The translations under genes were made by a program, and so were the position numbers. From Azospirillum sp. 51_20 (GTDB lineage: Bacteria > Pseudomonadota > Alphaproteobacteria > RF32 > CAG-239): 64,000 nucleotides of DNA. Positions 15,268-23,491 of this stretch are shown here, in pieces. Location: assembly GCA_001917175.1 (NCBI GenBank), contig MNTV01000018.1, positions 62,001 through 126,000 of the forward strand, written 5' to 3'. The notes beneath the pieces were generated by a model. It did not search any database and was not told where the DNA came from. It was given only the letters and a program-made list of their open reading frames with translations. Numbering within the stretch: the stretch's first letter is position 1; every line of letters begins with the position of its first letter.

Positions 15268-16825
15268 TATAAATCAGGTTAAAAATGCGATATTACGCAA
15301 AAGTTTTTCAAGCTTTGTACAGAAGTGTTTTTATGAATTAAATCCTTCGGAGGCATTTATAAAAGGCGCGTATATAGACTTATTATGCGATCAAATCCAA
15401 AATATGATAGAGGGAAAAAATCAGAAATTGATAATCAATCTTCCTCCAAGATATTTAAAATCGGTTATATGTTCTATAGCTTTGCCCGCGTTTATTTTGG
15501 GGCATAATCCGTCAACTAAAATTATGTGCATCAGCTATGGTGAGGAGTTGGCTTCCAAATTAGCGGCTGATTGTAAGAGCGTTATGGAGGCGGATTGGTA
15601 TAAAGCGCTTTTCCCTGAGACGAAAATCCGGACAGATAAAAAATCTGTTATGGATTTTGAAACGACAAAACACGGCGGACGGTTTGCGACGACAATTTCA
15701 GGAGCAGTCACAGGACGCGGCGCAGACTGGATTATTATAGATGATCCGCTAAAACCGGCTGATGCCCTTTCAGACGTGGTTAGGGAAAAAATTAATGAAC
15801 TCTATGGAAATACTGTCAGTTCCAGACTGAATGATAAAAATACCGGGAGAATACTCGTGGTCATGCAGCGTTTGCATGCGCATGATTTATCCGGTTTCCT
15901 GTTTGAGAACGATCCTGATTTTAAGTCTATCGTCTTGCCGCTAATTGCTGAAAAAGATGAAAAATGGCAAATAAAAAATCGTATTGCCAAAACGATAACG
16001 ACATATGAGCGGAAAAAAGGAGAATTGTTGCATCCGGAACGCGAAGGCGAAAAAGTTGTAAACAGTTATCGCAATTCGATGAGTCCTTTTGTATTTTCTG
16101 CGCAATATCAGCAGAATCCAATGCCTATCGGCAGCGGAATGATCAAACAGGAGTGGATGAAGTATTATCAAGCACTGCCGTCAAGATTAGATAAAATTAT
16201 TTTATCGTGGGATACAGCGGCTAAGGCTATGGAAAATAACGCTTATTCTGCCTGCGCGGTTGTCGGAATCGGAAATGAAAATGGTCAGAAATATTATCTG
16301 ATAGAGGTGTTTCGCGGCAGACTTAATTTTCCTGAATTAACAAAAAAGGTTCAGGAAATATCTGATAAATATGAAAGAATTGCGCAGGGGCGGACTATAA
16401 CTTTGATTGAAGACGCCTCATCCGGAACTTCTTTATATCAAACGTTGAAAGGTAGAATCGCAAGCCTGAAGTCTGTTTTTTGCAAAGGTTCTAAGGAGCA
16501 GCGCTTTAATATTGTCACGTTAAAAACCGAGCAAGGGGACTTGTTGTTTCCGGGCAAATATGAATCCTGGTTCAAAAATTTTGAAGATGAGTTCTTAACT
16601 TTTCCGAATTCTTTATTTAAGGATCAATGTGACGCATTGAGCCAAGCCCTGAATTATGGTTTGGAAAATTATAATCAGGTTTCGCAAAATATGCCGTTGG
16701 CCGCCCGCGTGGATACGATGTGCGGTATGGGCGGTTATAATACCGGCATAGAGGAACTCTATAGCATGAATAATATACCATATAAATCTAATGGAGGCTA
16801 TGCTTGGTGGAATGGTAAATCTTAA
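15260..16825 (+). CDS. terL: Phage terminase large subunit
   Basis: A 521-residue DNA-packaging motor ATPase/nuclease. The ATPase domain has a Walker-A-like LPPRYLKSV (P62-S68; related phages have PPRHGKS) and Walker B WIIIDD at 157-162. VVMQRLHAHDLSGFL matches the coupling region. The C-terminal RNase-H-like nuclease begins at LSWDTAAKA (about 315), followed by LIEDASSGTSLYQ. Length is typical. No portal, capsid or protease gene follows, although these normally come next in a phage. The catalytic motifs appear intact, so packaging by a helper phage's capsid is possible. Confidence 0.92.
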   Translation: MTDINQVKNAILRKSFSSFVQKCFYELNPSEAFIKGAYIDLLCDQIQNMIEGKNQKLIINLPPRYLKSVICSIALPAFILGHNPSTKIMCISYGEELASKLAADCKSVMEADWYKALFPETKIRTDKKSVMDFETTKHGGRFATTISGAVTGRGADWIIIDDPLKPADALSDVVREKINELYGNTVSSRLNDKNTGRILVVMQRLHAHDLSGFLFENDPDFKSIVLPLIAEKDEKWQIKNRIAKTITTYERKKGELLHPEREGEKVVNSYRNSMSPFVFSAQYQQNPMPIGSGMIKQEWMKYYQALPSRLDKIILSWDTAAKAMENNAYSACAVVGIGNENGQKYYLIEVFRGRLNFPELTKKVQEISDKYERIAQGRTITLIEDASSGTSLYQTLKGRIASLKSVFCKGSKEQRFNIVTLKTEQGDLLFPGKYESWFKNFEDEFLTFPNSLFKDQCDALSQALNYGLENYNQVSQNMPLAARVDTMCGMGGYNTGIEELYSMNNIPYKSNGGYAWWNGKS

Positions 16826-16831
16826 GACGTT

Positions 16832-17164
16832 TTACTTGGCGATTATTTCAAAATTGTCAATCAGCTTTAGCAGGGATTCCTTTTGAGAATCAGTCATAAG
16901 GTTGAGTTTGCGGATGATTTTGTCTTTCACGTCCTGCTGCGATATATCTTCTTTCAAATCTTTGGTAATATCAATGTCCAAAGCGAAAAGCAGTTTGTAC
17001 AGCGAGTAGGAGCGCGGATTTTGCTTTTGATTCTCAATCAAGTTAATAGACGAATAATCCATACCGCTCAGCTCGGACAATTTTTCACTGGAAATTTTGC
17101 CGGCTAATCGTCTTTTTCGAATAGAATCGCTGATAAGCCTTAAAAACTCTTTTTCATTAAGCAT
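16832..17164 (-). CDS. XRE-family transcriptional regulator
   Basis: A 110-residue helix-turn-helix regulator. The HTH_3 domain spans about 8-65: IRKRRLAGKISSEKLSELSG ends the first half and MDYSSINLIENQKQNP holds the recognition helix, followed by LYKLLFALDID. A short acidic C-terminal helix (about 70-110) may dimerise. It is convergent to the terminase gene (6-base gap) and divergent from the small-gene operon that starts at 17286, so it probably represses that operon or itself from the 17165-17285 gap. It may act as the repressor of the element. Confidence 0.85.
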   Translation of the reverse strand: MLNEKEFLRLISDSIRKRRLAGKISSEKLSELSGMDYSSINLIENQKQNPRSYSLYKLLFALDIDITKDLKEDISQQDVKDKIIRKLNLMTDSQKESLLKLIDNFEIIAK

Positions 17165-17285
17165 GCTTCACCCCTTAAAAATATATTGGGATGATACAAT
17201 AGCTTTTTCGATAAAAGTATTGCGATAAAACAATATAATTTTATTGACTAAACAAAATAATTAAACCAACATAAGGAGAAAGAAA

Positions 17286-17579
17286 ATGGCGTTAGTTTAC
17301 GTTACGGACATTGAATATCAGGCAGATATAAAAGTATTTGCCGTTAATGAGAGGTATCAGGCTGATTTATGTTTTTTCGAGGTTGATCGAGATTACAAGG
17401 CCAATACGGAGGCAAAATGGTTTTTTGAAGATAAGGACTATAAAGCGACGGTTAAAATATATTGGGTTGAACATGAGTATCAGGCAGATTTGAAAGTCTT
17501 CCGGGTTACGCAGGAACACCTAGCCGGTTGGCAAAAGAGCCACCGTTTGATTACGAGATTGGGAAAATACACATATTAA
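17286..17579 (+). CDS. DUF6150 small repeat protein
   Basis: A 97-residue protein built from a short repeated beta-strand unit, roughly YQADxKVFxVxxE, visible about six times (EYQADIKVFAV, RYQADLCFFEV, DYKANTEAKWFF, DYKATVKIYWV, EYQADLKVFRV). This matches the DUF6150 family, small all-beta proteins seen in phages and bacteria with no known function. The regular alternation suggests a beta-ladder or a single sheet. GGAG precedes the ATG. It leads a plus-strand operon of six tightly spaced genes. Confidence 0.7.
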   Translation: MALVYVTDIEYQADIKVFAVNERYQADLCFFEVDRDYKANTEAKWFFEDKDYKATVKIYWVEHEYQADLKVFRVTQEHLAGWQKSHRLITRLGKYTY

Positions 17580-17592
17580 AGGAGATAAAAAA

Positions 17593-17841
17593 ATGACAGA
17601 AGAAGTTAAAAAAGAAACCCCAAAAACAAAATTGCCCGGCTTGCCGCCGTTGGTTGCGTTTATTTATGCGGTTCTCATTTTTATTATGACCATGGGGTAC
17701 CTTAAGGTATTTCTTATTATGGGTTTCAGGATGAATCCTGATGAAGCCGGAATATTGTCATTTTTTGCGGGAGCGTTTTTTGCCTATATCGGCAACAAAG
17801 GAGTTAGAGCCATGTTTAAGCTGAGAGAACTGTCAAAATAA
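17593..17841 (+). CDS. Small two-TM protein, holin-like
   Basis: An 82-residue protein with a charged N-terminus, a first hydrophobic helix (about 22-45, VAFIYAVLIFIMTMGYLKVFLIMG) and a second (about 53-68, ILSFFAGAFFAYIG), ending in a basic tail. Size and topology match small phage holins, but no family signature is recognisable and no endolysin gene accompanies it. It lies 13 bases after the DUF6150 gene with a good GGAG site. Phage holin or island membrane protein are both open. Confidence 0.6.
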   Translation: MTEEVKKETPKTKLPGLPPLVAFIYAVLIFIMTMGYLKVFLIMGFRMNPDEAGILSFFAGAFFAYIGNKGVRAMFKLRELSK

Positions 17842-17853
17842 AGGATTTAGGTT

Positions 17854-18666
17854 ATGGTTAGGATATTGCGCGCAGCAACTTGGAACTTTGGCTACGGTTC
17901 TGTTGGTTCACCCAGCAAGAACAACAAGACGAAAGTTCAAAAAGCCCTTGAATATCTGCGGAAAAATAATGTGGATATTGTTTTGGCGCAGGAAATTTTT
18001 GATCCAAACGAGTTGCGGCGTCTTTATCCTAACCAGATTTATTCTGACGTTCCCGTTTATAATCCGCAGGGGCAAGGATTATGGGGCGCGATGGATTTTT
18101 CGATTGATACGCGCAATAACAATAGCCGCCCTAAATGGGGAACGGCGATATTGGCTGCCGAGAATGTCAATTTGAGCAAAATTGAGTTAAAATATAGCAC
18201 CGCCTATCCGGGAAGCATGACTGTTGCACAGATTGCAGGAACGGACATTGCCGTTATTTCCATGTATGGCAAAAATGTCTATGATTATGAAAAAGTAACG
18301 GCTTTTTCGTATCTGGCCAATCTGCATCGCTGTTTATCCGATACTGCGCCGCTGCTGGACGGTTTTTCTTCTGCCAAAAGATTTATTATCGCCGGCGATT
18401 GGAATGCCGGGCCGCAATGGGATAAGGGAAAGTCGCGCAAGAATTTTAACTTTTTTGAGCGGTTGGCAACCTTTGATCTTAAGGATTGTTTGGGGCATTT
18501 TCCTGACGGCGGTTATGAAACGACATTTAAACATAACGGCAATCGACAAATAGACTGGATGTTTGCCAGCCAGGCGTTTACTGTTCATAATCCGCATATT
18601 GACTATGTAGCGGAGATTGAGGATTTGTCTGATCATTACCCGATAATTGCGGAATTTGAGATATGA
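17854..18666 (+). CDS. Endonuclease/exonuclease/phosphatase (EEP) family protein
   Basis: A 270-residue EEP-fold phosphodiesterase. The catalytic landmarks are in order: ATWNFG (residues 7-12), VLAQEIF (metal-binding Glu), AGDWNAGPQWD with Asp182, RQIDWMFAS, and the closing SDHYPIIAEF with the catalytic His. This order is that of DNase I/ExoIII-like enzymes, so a Mg-dependent nuclease or lipid/inositol phosphatase is likely. No signal peptide is visible, so it acts in the cytoplasm. It sits in an island operon and its stop overlaps the next ATG (ATATGAAA), suggesting coupling. A nuclease in phage cargo could degrade or repair DNA, or serve defence. Confidence 0.85.
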   Translation: MVRILRAATWNFGYGSVGSPSKNNKTKVQKALEYLRKNNVDIVLAQEIFDPNELRRLYPNQIYSDVPVYNPQGQGLWGAMDFSIDTRNNNSRPKWGTAILAAENVNLSKIELKYSTAYPGSMTVAQIAGTDIAVISMYGKNVYDYEKVTAFSYLANLHRCLSDTAPLLDGFSSAKRFIIAGDWNAGPQWDKGKSRKNFNFFERLATFDLKDCLGHFPDGGYETTFKHNGNRQIDWMFASQAFTVHNPHIDYVAEIEDLSDHYPIIAEFEI

Positions 18667-19094
18667 AAAAGGGTAATGTAATGTTTTGGAAATTCTTATT
18701 TTTAGGCTTTATTGTATGTTTTTCTGTTCAAGCACAGGAAAAAGCCAATAGTACCAGCGAACAAAATGATTATGGTATCTTTATTATCGGTGTTGCGATT
18801 TATTTACTTTTTAAAGCAGTGGGGGTTATCTGGCATTATCGCTGTCCGAAATGCAAAAAATGGTGGGTAATGCGACAGGAAAAGAAAGAACTGCTGAATA
18901 CGGATGTTGTGACCGAATCCAGAAAAGAAGAAATAAAAGACAATAACGGAAATGTGTTGCGGGTAGAGGAAGTAGAGGTTCCCGTATTGGTTCGTCATTA
19001 TGAAATTTGGCGAAAATGTAAGCATTGCGGACATCTTGTTAAGATTTTTGAAGACGAGAAGGAAGAAAAATATAACAGAACACCGCTTAAATAA
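18663..19094 (+). CDS. Membrane protein with zinc-ribbon motif
   Basis: A 143-residue protein. A hydrophobic N-terminus (about 7-25, FWKFLFLGFIVCFSVQAQ) looks like a cleavable signal or first TM segment; a second TM segment lies at about 38-57 (YGIFIIGVAIYLLFKAVGVI). Next come a CPKC pair (about 61-64) and a CKHC pair (about 118-121), the two halves of a zinc ribbon separated by a charged loop. This would tether a small zinc-binding domain to the membrane. The start at 18663 overlaps the EEP stop by 4 bases; ATG at 18681 is an alternative. I do not recognise a family. Confidence 0.65.
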   Translation: MKKGNVMFWKFLFLGFIVCFSVQAQEKANSTSEQNDYGIFIIGVAIYLLFKAVGVIWHYRCPKCKKWWVMRQEKKELLNTDVVTESRKEEIKDNNGNVLRVEEVEVPVLVRHYEIWRKCKHCGHLVKIFEDEKEEKYNRTPLK

Positions 19095-19109
19095 TGAGAG
19101 GAAACAGAT

Positions 19110-20066
19110 ATGCGGAAAATTAGTTGGCTGGCGATTTTGTTGATAGGCGGATGTACTCTGATAGTAGAACAGAGTAATCTTGTTTCCTTAAATGATTCTT
19201 CAGAATTCCGCTTTCTGGATGAACAGGTATTCATATGCTCGTGCCGTCAGCTCAAGGAAGAAAGTTATGATATTTTCTATGCGGCGGAAAATCAAAAATG
19301 TCTGGAAGAGAATGCCAAGCAAATGCAAAAGCTGTCCGAACAGATTGAGCAGACGAATGATTTAATTAAGAAAGAGAAACTTCTTGATGATGTATTGGCA
19401 AGTTCTGAAAAGTTTGATGCCTGTAAAATATCTAAGGGGTTAACTGTTGCCGGTTTTGCTAAACAATCTAATGACAGCGCTATTGCATACTGGGAGCGTG
19501 ATAAAATAATCGCTTATTTTACCCAAACTTATCAGATTTGTGAAAATGGAGAATATTTTGATAAGAATGACGGAAGCCGTATTGTTGCGGATTATCAAAC
19601 TGTGGCGCGGCAAAAAGAGAAAAATACGCCGAAGATAGAAAAATTTAAGGAGTTAAAAAGCAAAATTTCCTCTCAAAATCAGATGAATAAAAAGATTGCG
19701 GCGCTTTTATCCGGAGACAATCCGATTATAAGAAAAATGCAGCAGGCAGCTCCTGATTTTATGCGGGTAAAGGTTAATGAATGTCCGATAATCTTTTTTG
19801 TGCAGTTTCTCAAGGAAAATGTGGCAATGTTTAATTCTGATTTTGCCTTTGCTGATAACTATCAATTTAAGAAAAAAGGCGCAGACACGCTTGTTTTGAC
19901 TGTCGGTGATATCGAATATACTTTCCTGAAAAAAGGAAAAGACAGCGCGGATGTCATAATTGTTAAAGATATTGATCAATGGGGCAATCAGATAATCAAT
20001 AAAAGCACTATTCTAAATAATATTGACGTTTCCTCATCGTGCTGGGGGTATTATAAGGCTATATAA
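19110..20066 (+). CDS. Putative lipoprotein, unknown function
   Basis: A 318-residue protein with a short lipoprotein signal, MRKISWLAILLIGGC (lipobox IGGC, Cys15). The mature part has a coiled-coil-like segment (about 60-110, AKQMQKLSEQIEQTNDLIKKEKLL) and several cysteines (CSC near 44, CKIS, CENG, NECP, SSCWG). I do not recognise a domain. AGAGGAAACAG precedes the ATG. It closes the operon that runs from 17286. As an envelope protein on a mobile element it could alter the cell surface, for example in exclusion of other phages; that is only an inference from position. Confidence 0.65.
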   Translation: MRKISWLAILLIGGCTLIVEQSNLVSLNDSSEFRFLDEQVFICSCRQLKEESYDIFYAAENQKCLEENAKQMQKLSEQIEQTNDLIKKEKLLDDVLASSEKFDACKISKGLTVAGFAKQSNDSAIAYWERDKIIAYFTQTYQICENGEYFDKNDGSRIVADYQTVARQKEKNTPKIEKFKELKSKISSQNQMNKKIAALLSGDNPIIRKMQQAAPDFMRVKVNECPIIFFVQFLKENVAMFNSDFAFADNYQFKKKGADTLVLTVGDIEYTFLKKGKDSADVIIVKDIDQWGNQIINKSTILNNIDVSSSCWGYYKAI

Positions 20067-20152
20067 AAAATTTGGAGATATTTGCATTTAATTGTAGAAA
20101 TATTGTATGTAAACTGATATTAACTAATTATTAATAACTTTAAGATTAGCTA

Positions 20153-20977
20153 ATGTTAAATAGAGACTTAATAATATCTCCTTTTTTAAAATGGGCAGGT
20201 GGAAAGCGTTGGCTTATTCATCAATGCATTGATATTTTCCCTAAGCAAAATGAATATAATGTTTATTATGAACCTTTTTTGGGAAGTGCGGCGGTTTTTT
20301 TTCATTTAAAACCGTTTCATGCTGTTTTATCTGATATTAATGCGGAACTAATAGATACATATAAAACTATTAAAAGTTCTCCTTCCGCTGTCGTTTCATT
20401 ATTGAAAAATCATCATAATTTACATAGCAAAGAACATTATTATCATGTAAGAAGTGCTTTATATTCTAACGATGTTGAAAAAGCTGCTCGTTTTATTTAC
20501 TTAAATAGAACTTGTTGGAATGGGTTATATCGTGTTAATAATTCTGGAGGATTTAATGTCCCTATCGGCACTAAAACAAAAGTGATTCTCGATAACGATA
20601 ATTTTGAGGCAGTTGCTAAATTGTTAGAAAATGCAATAATATTAAAAATGGATTTTGAAGAAGCTATGCAACAAGCTCAAAAAAATGATTTTATTTTTGT
20701 AGATCCTCCATATACAGTTAAACACAATTCTAATGCTTTTGTGCAATATAATGAAACGTTGTTTTCTTGGGCGGATCAAGTTCGTTTAAGAGATAGCGTA
20801 GAAAGTGCTGTTAGTAGAGGTGTTAAAGTTTTAGTTACAAATGCTAATCACTCCTCAATTAGAGAGTTATATGATGGTTTGGGAGATATGATCTGTTTAT
20901 CTAGAGCTAGCGTTTTGGCATCAAATCCTGAAAAAAGGGGGAAATATGAGGAGTTAGCTATAAAATGTGGTTATTAA
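20153..20977 (+). CDS. DNA adenine methylase (Dam / D12 class)
   Basis: A 274-residue alpha-class N6-adenine DNA methyltransferase. SAM motif I is FLKWAGGKRWLI (about 11-22), followed by YYEPFLGSAAVFFHL, SDINAELIDTYKTIK, the D12 hallmark IYLNRTCWNGLYRVN with FNVPIG, and catalytic motif IV DPPY at 184-187. These match Dam/DpnM enzymes that usually methylate GATC. The Shine-Dalgarno sequence is weak. The stop lies inside the start of the next gene (13-base overlap), making a three-gene overlapping unit with a TM protein and a DGQHR protein. No matching restriction endonuclease gene is visible. Codon use is AT-rich like its island neighbours. Confidence 0.9.
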   Translation: MLNRDLIISPFLKWAGGKRWLIHQCIDIFPKQNEYNVYYEPFLGSAAVFFHLKPFHAVLSDINAELIDTYKTIKSSPSAVVSLLKNHHNLHSKEHYYHVRSALYSNDVEKAARFIYLNRTCWNGLYRVNNSGGFNVPIGTKTKVILDNDNFEAVAKLLENAIILKMDFEEAMQQAQKNDFIFVDPPYTVKHNSNAFVQYNETLFSWADQVRLRDSVESAVSRGVKVLVTNANHSSIRELYDGLGDMICLSRASVLASNPEKRGKYEELAIKCGY

Positions 20978-21483
20978 ATATAAGAAAAATAGGCTTTGAA
21001 TTATGGAAATGGCTTCTAGCATGGTTTTTTGTCTCTTTACCTTCTTTAGTTACAATGTTCTGGCTATGGGTAAGAGAAAAAGAGCTTGCTAAACCAAGTA
21101 TCATGGGCATTGGTACGAGTGAATTCCTTGTTTATGCTATATCTTTTTCTGCCCCATTGTTTGCTCAGTGTTTCTTTAAAAATAGAACAAAAAAGTTATT
21201 TCATTTTACAGATTTTATTGCTTTTATAATTTTTTTAGCATCAATAGTTCTATTTATTATGCTAAAAGAAGAAACAGCAATAGATAAATTAAATATATTA
21301 TTTAGATGGGTTTTGATATTGTATATAGCTTCTTTACTATTTTCTTTGTTATCAGCTTTATGCATTGCTCTTATTCCAGATAGAGAAACTATTGAAAAAG
21401 CAAATATTGAGCAACAAAATGATTTTAATTCTGCATTTGATAAAATCTTAGAAGAACGAGGTGTGAAAAATGAACACATATAA
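20965..21483 (+). CDS. Four-TM membrane protein of the Dam-DGQHR unit
   Basis: A 172-residue integral membrane protein with four hydrophobic helices (about 13-34, 48-65, 79-98 and 110-135) and a charged C-terminal tail of about 35 residues that would lie in the cytoplasm (PDRETIEKANIEQQNDFNSAFDKILEERGVKN). I do not recognise a family. GAGGAG lies 11 bases before the ATG, inside the methylase gene, and the last 14 bases overlap the DGQHR gene. The arrangement (sensor or modifier genes plus a small multi-TM protein) is that of many antiphage systems in which the TM protein damages the membrane; that role is inferred only. Confidence 0.7.
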   Translation: MWLLNIRKIGFELWKWLLAWFFVSLPSLVTMFWLWVREKELAKPSIMGIGTSEFLVYAISFSAPLFAQCFFKNRTKKLFHFTDFIAFIIFLASIVLFIMLKEETAIDKLNILFRWVLILYIASLLFSLLSALCIALIPDRETIEKANIEQQNDFNSAFDKILEERGVKNEHI

Positions 21484-22624
21484 AACTAAGGTTATTAAAG
21501 TTCGTCAACCGATAGGTGACTTTTATATAGCATCTTTGCCTTGTAGTATCGTTGCTCAAATTGCGACTGCAGATGTTAGGCGTTTGGAAGAGCGAGATGT
21601 AGAGAAATATCTTGGAATACAAAGGCCTTTAAAAGAAGATCGAGTTAAAGAACTACAAAAATATGTTAAAACTATGGATGCGACATTTCCTACTTCTGTT
21701 ATTTTAGCGGTTGATGAGAAGTGTGCATCTTTAAATGAAGATGATATGGAGTTAACGTTGTCTGAATACATAGATAATGAACATCCTGAAGATTCTATTC
21801 CAATGGAACAAGTTGCAAAAATAATTGATGGTCAACACCGAATAGCTAGTTTCGTTGAAATAGATAAGGATGGACAACGTATATTTAAGTTTGGAGATGA
21901 AATTTTTGATATAAGTGTGGCAATATTTATTGGCGCGGATATATCGCAACAAGCTAACATTTTTTCTACGGTTAATTTAGCTCAAACTAAGGTAAACAAA
22001 AGTTTAGCATATGATTTAGCAGATTTAGCAAAATATAGAAGTCCTCAAAAAACATGTCATATGATTTCAGTTATGCTTGATTCTAGAGAAGATAGTCCTT
22101 TTTATCAAAGAATTAAGCGGTTAGGTGTCAAAACACAAGGGCGGGTACAGTTAGAGCCTTTAACTCAAGCTGTGTTTGTTGAAGCTTTGATGAAATTTAT
22201 ATCTGCAGAACCGATGAAAGATAGAGATTTGTTGCAGAGGAAAAAAAGTCTTCCACTGCTTAACGATAAAGATTTAGTCAAATTTCCTTTTAGAAATTTG
22301 TTTATTGAAGAAAAAGATTCAGATATTGCATTTATTATATATGAATATTTTTCAGCAATAAAAAGTTTGTGGCCAAAATCATGGAATGATTTAACGACTA
22401 AAGGAAATATTCTGCCTAAAAGTAATGCTTTTAGGGCTTTTATGCGGTATTTACATGAAATATGTGGAGAAAATCTAAATAAAATTATGAATAGAAATGA
22501 CTTTTTGTCGTATTTTAATAAAGATGCTTTTATTGATGGAGATGTTACCAGCCAACAATTTTTACCAGGTAGTGGTGGAGAAGCTGCATTTTTGAAAAAA
22601 TTACAAAAAAAGCATTGTGATTAA
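21470..22624 (+). CDS. DGQHR-domain protein (DndB/DptB-like)
   Basis: A 384-residue protein with the DGQHR motif at residues 120-124 (KIIDGQHRIASF). The surrounding order fits the DGQHR family: an N-terminal QRPLKEDRVKELQKYV with FPTSVILAV, then the motif, then FSTVNLAQTKVNKSLAYDL and a basic region. DndB/DptB of the phosphorothioation systems and related ParB-like NTPases or regulators of defence islands carry this motif. GAGG precedes its ATG. It is the last and largest gene of a three-gene overlapping unit with Dam and a four-TM protein. No dnd or dpt genes are present, so the setting is not a classical one. Confidence 0.82.
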   Translation: MNTYKTKVIKVRQPIGDFYIASLPCSIVAQIATADVRRLEERDVEKYLGIQRPLKEDRVKELQKYVKTMDATFPTSVILAVDEKCASLNEDDMELTLSEYIDNEHPEDSIPMEQVAKIIDGQHRIASFVEIDKDGQRIFKFGDEIFDISVAIFIGADISQQANIFSTVNLAQTKVNKSLAYDLADLAKYRSPQKTCHMISVMLDSREDSPFYQRIKRLGVKTQGRVQLEPLTQAVFVEALMKFISAEPMKDRDLLQRKKSLPLLNDKDLVKFPFRNLFIEEKDSDIAFIIYEYFSAIKSLWPKSWNDLTTKGNILPKSNAFRAFMRYLHEICGENLNKIMNRNDFLSYFNKDAFIDGDVTSQQFLPGSGGEAAFLKKLQKKHCD

Positions 22625-22869
22625 TCCCTTTTTTTGATAAAAATTCCCTGATAAATTTGTGGCTAGGTAGGCACAATCCAAGTAAATCTGTATATTTGTG
22701 AGAATTTTGCATGTAAAATCCACCCAAATTTCCCTGCAGATTCTCTGTTATTAGAGAATGGATAATGATACATTCGTAATTTGGTGGTAGAAAAGATTTA
22801 TGGTCATCGGTTTAGAATATTAGCGAAATTTCATCTTTCGTATGCTTAATACCGTTGGGGTTTACTACA
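22625..22869. other. Intergenic sequence at the island right end, no gene seen
   Basis: AT-rich sequence between the DGQHR gene and the right direct repeat. I see no open frame with coding character, no tRNA and no clear terminator. The last bases before the repeat (GGGGTTTACTACACCGCCA) end in the same CCGCCA as the tRNA-Ser but do not fold as a tRNA half. Confidence 0.6.
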
Positions 22870-23025
22870 CCGCCATTTTGATTAAAAAGACGCTAAATGA
22901 TAGCGTCTTTTTTTGTATCCGGCGGAAATGCGGGCTTTGCGGGCGGTTGACTTCGCCGAAATGACTATGGTAAGCTCGTTTTATATTGGAAAATGCAAAG
23001 TTTTAGGCAGTTACATACGATGCCA
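22870..23025 (+). repeat. Right copy of the ~155-bp direct repeat flanking the island
   Basis: Partner of 10309-10466: CCGCCATTTTGATTAAAAA then GACGCT and AGCGTC hairpin arms, GTATCCGGCGGAAATGCGGG, GCCGAAATGACTATGGTAAG and TTACATACGATGCC. Identity is high but not complete, so an old insertion or related repeats are both possible. Confidence 0.85.
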
Positions 23026-23032
23026 GTCAGCT

Positions 23033-23123
23033 AACCGCACCGGACGGACCTGCCGGTATTAAAATGGTATAACAAAAGCGAAGCGGCTGCAGCGGCGGCA
23101 AGGTATAAAAATAAAAATGCGAA
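23033..23123 (-). repeat. Right copy of the ~90-bp inverted repeat
   Basis: Reverse complement of 9869-9957, with core TGCCGGTATTAAAATGGTAT and AAGCGAAGCGGCTGCAGCG. It begins 8 bases after the direct repeat ends. Sequence from 23124 to 23325 shows no gene. Confidence 0.85.
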
Positions 23124-23325
23124 TGCCGATTTCGGGAGAGGCGCTTCAAATATTATCTTTTATAGTTTGCACTTTGATAACAGGTACCCAAATTGTTAAC
23201 CAGCAAGTTATCCTGTATTGAATTACAAGCGACTGCGGTTGTAGATATTTTATTATCAGTCACGGAAGATTTGAACGCTTAAAACGCTCCCGGGCAGGCT
23301 TTTGTTATTGCAAAATTTACCAATT

Positions 23326-23469
23326 TCAACCTTTTTTCCAAAGGCAGCCAATATCAACGGCCCCGGCCGGCAATTCTGCCATATCTTTTTTATCAGCGGG
23401 TTCTCCGCAGGCATGGCTCATTCCCATACACACCAGACCGACGGCCGAAACTTCCGACTCTCCGATTTT
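23326..23469 (-). pseudogene. Aldo/keto reductase remnant
   Basis: The minus strand encodes SEVSAVGLVCMGMSHACGEP and then ADKKDMAELPAGAVDIG, which is the N-terminal beta/alpha unit of the large AKR family (normal form: EVSAIGLGCMGMSHxYG). It has no start codon in frame (a TAG lies just upstream) and ends in a TGA at 23326-23328 after about 48 codons, long before the DxxxxY-G catalytic part. It is a decayed duplicate beside the intact AKR gene at 23492. Confidence 0.75.
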
Positions 23470-23491
23470 ACGCTATCTCACATTCTGATTC

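Noticed and set aside
22820..22875. Possible tRNA or tmRNA 3' end at the right island border
   Set aside because: The sequence ends in CCGCCA and has GGGGTTTACTACACC, but no T-stem or acceptor pairing can be formed.
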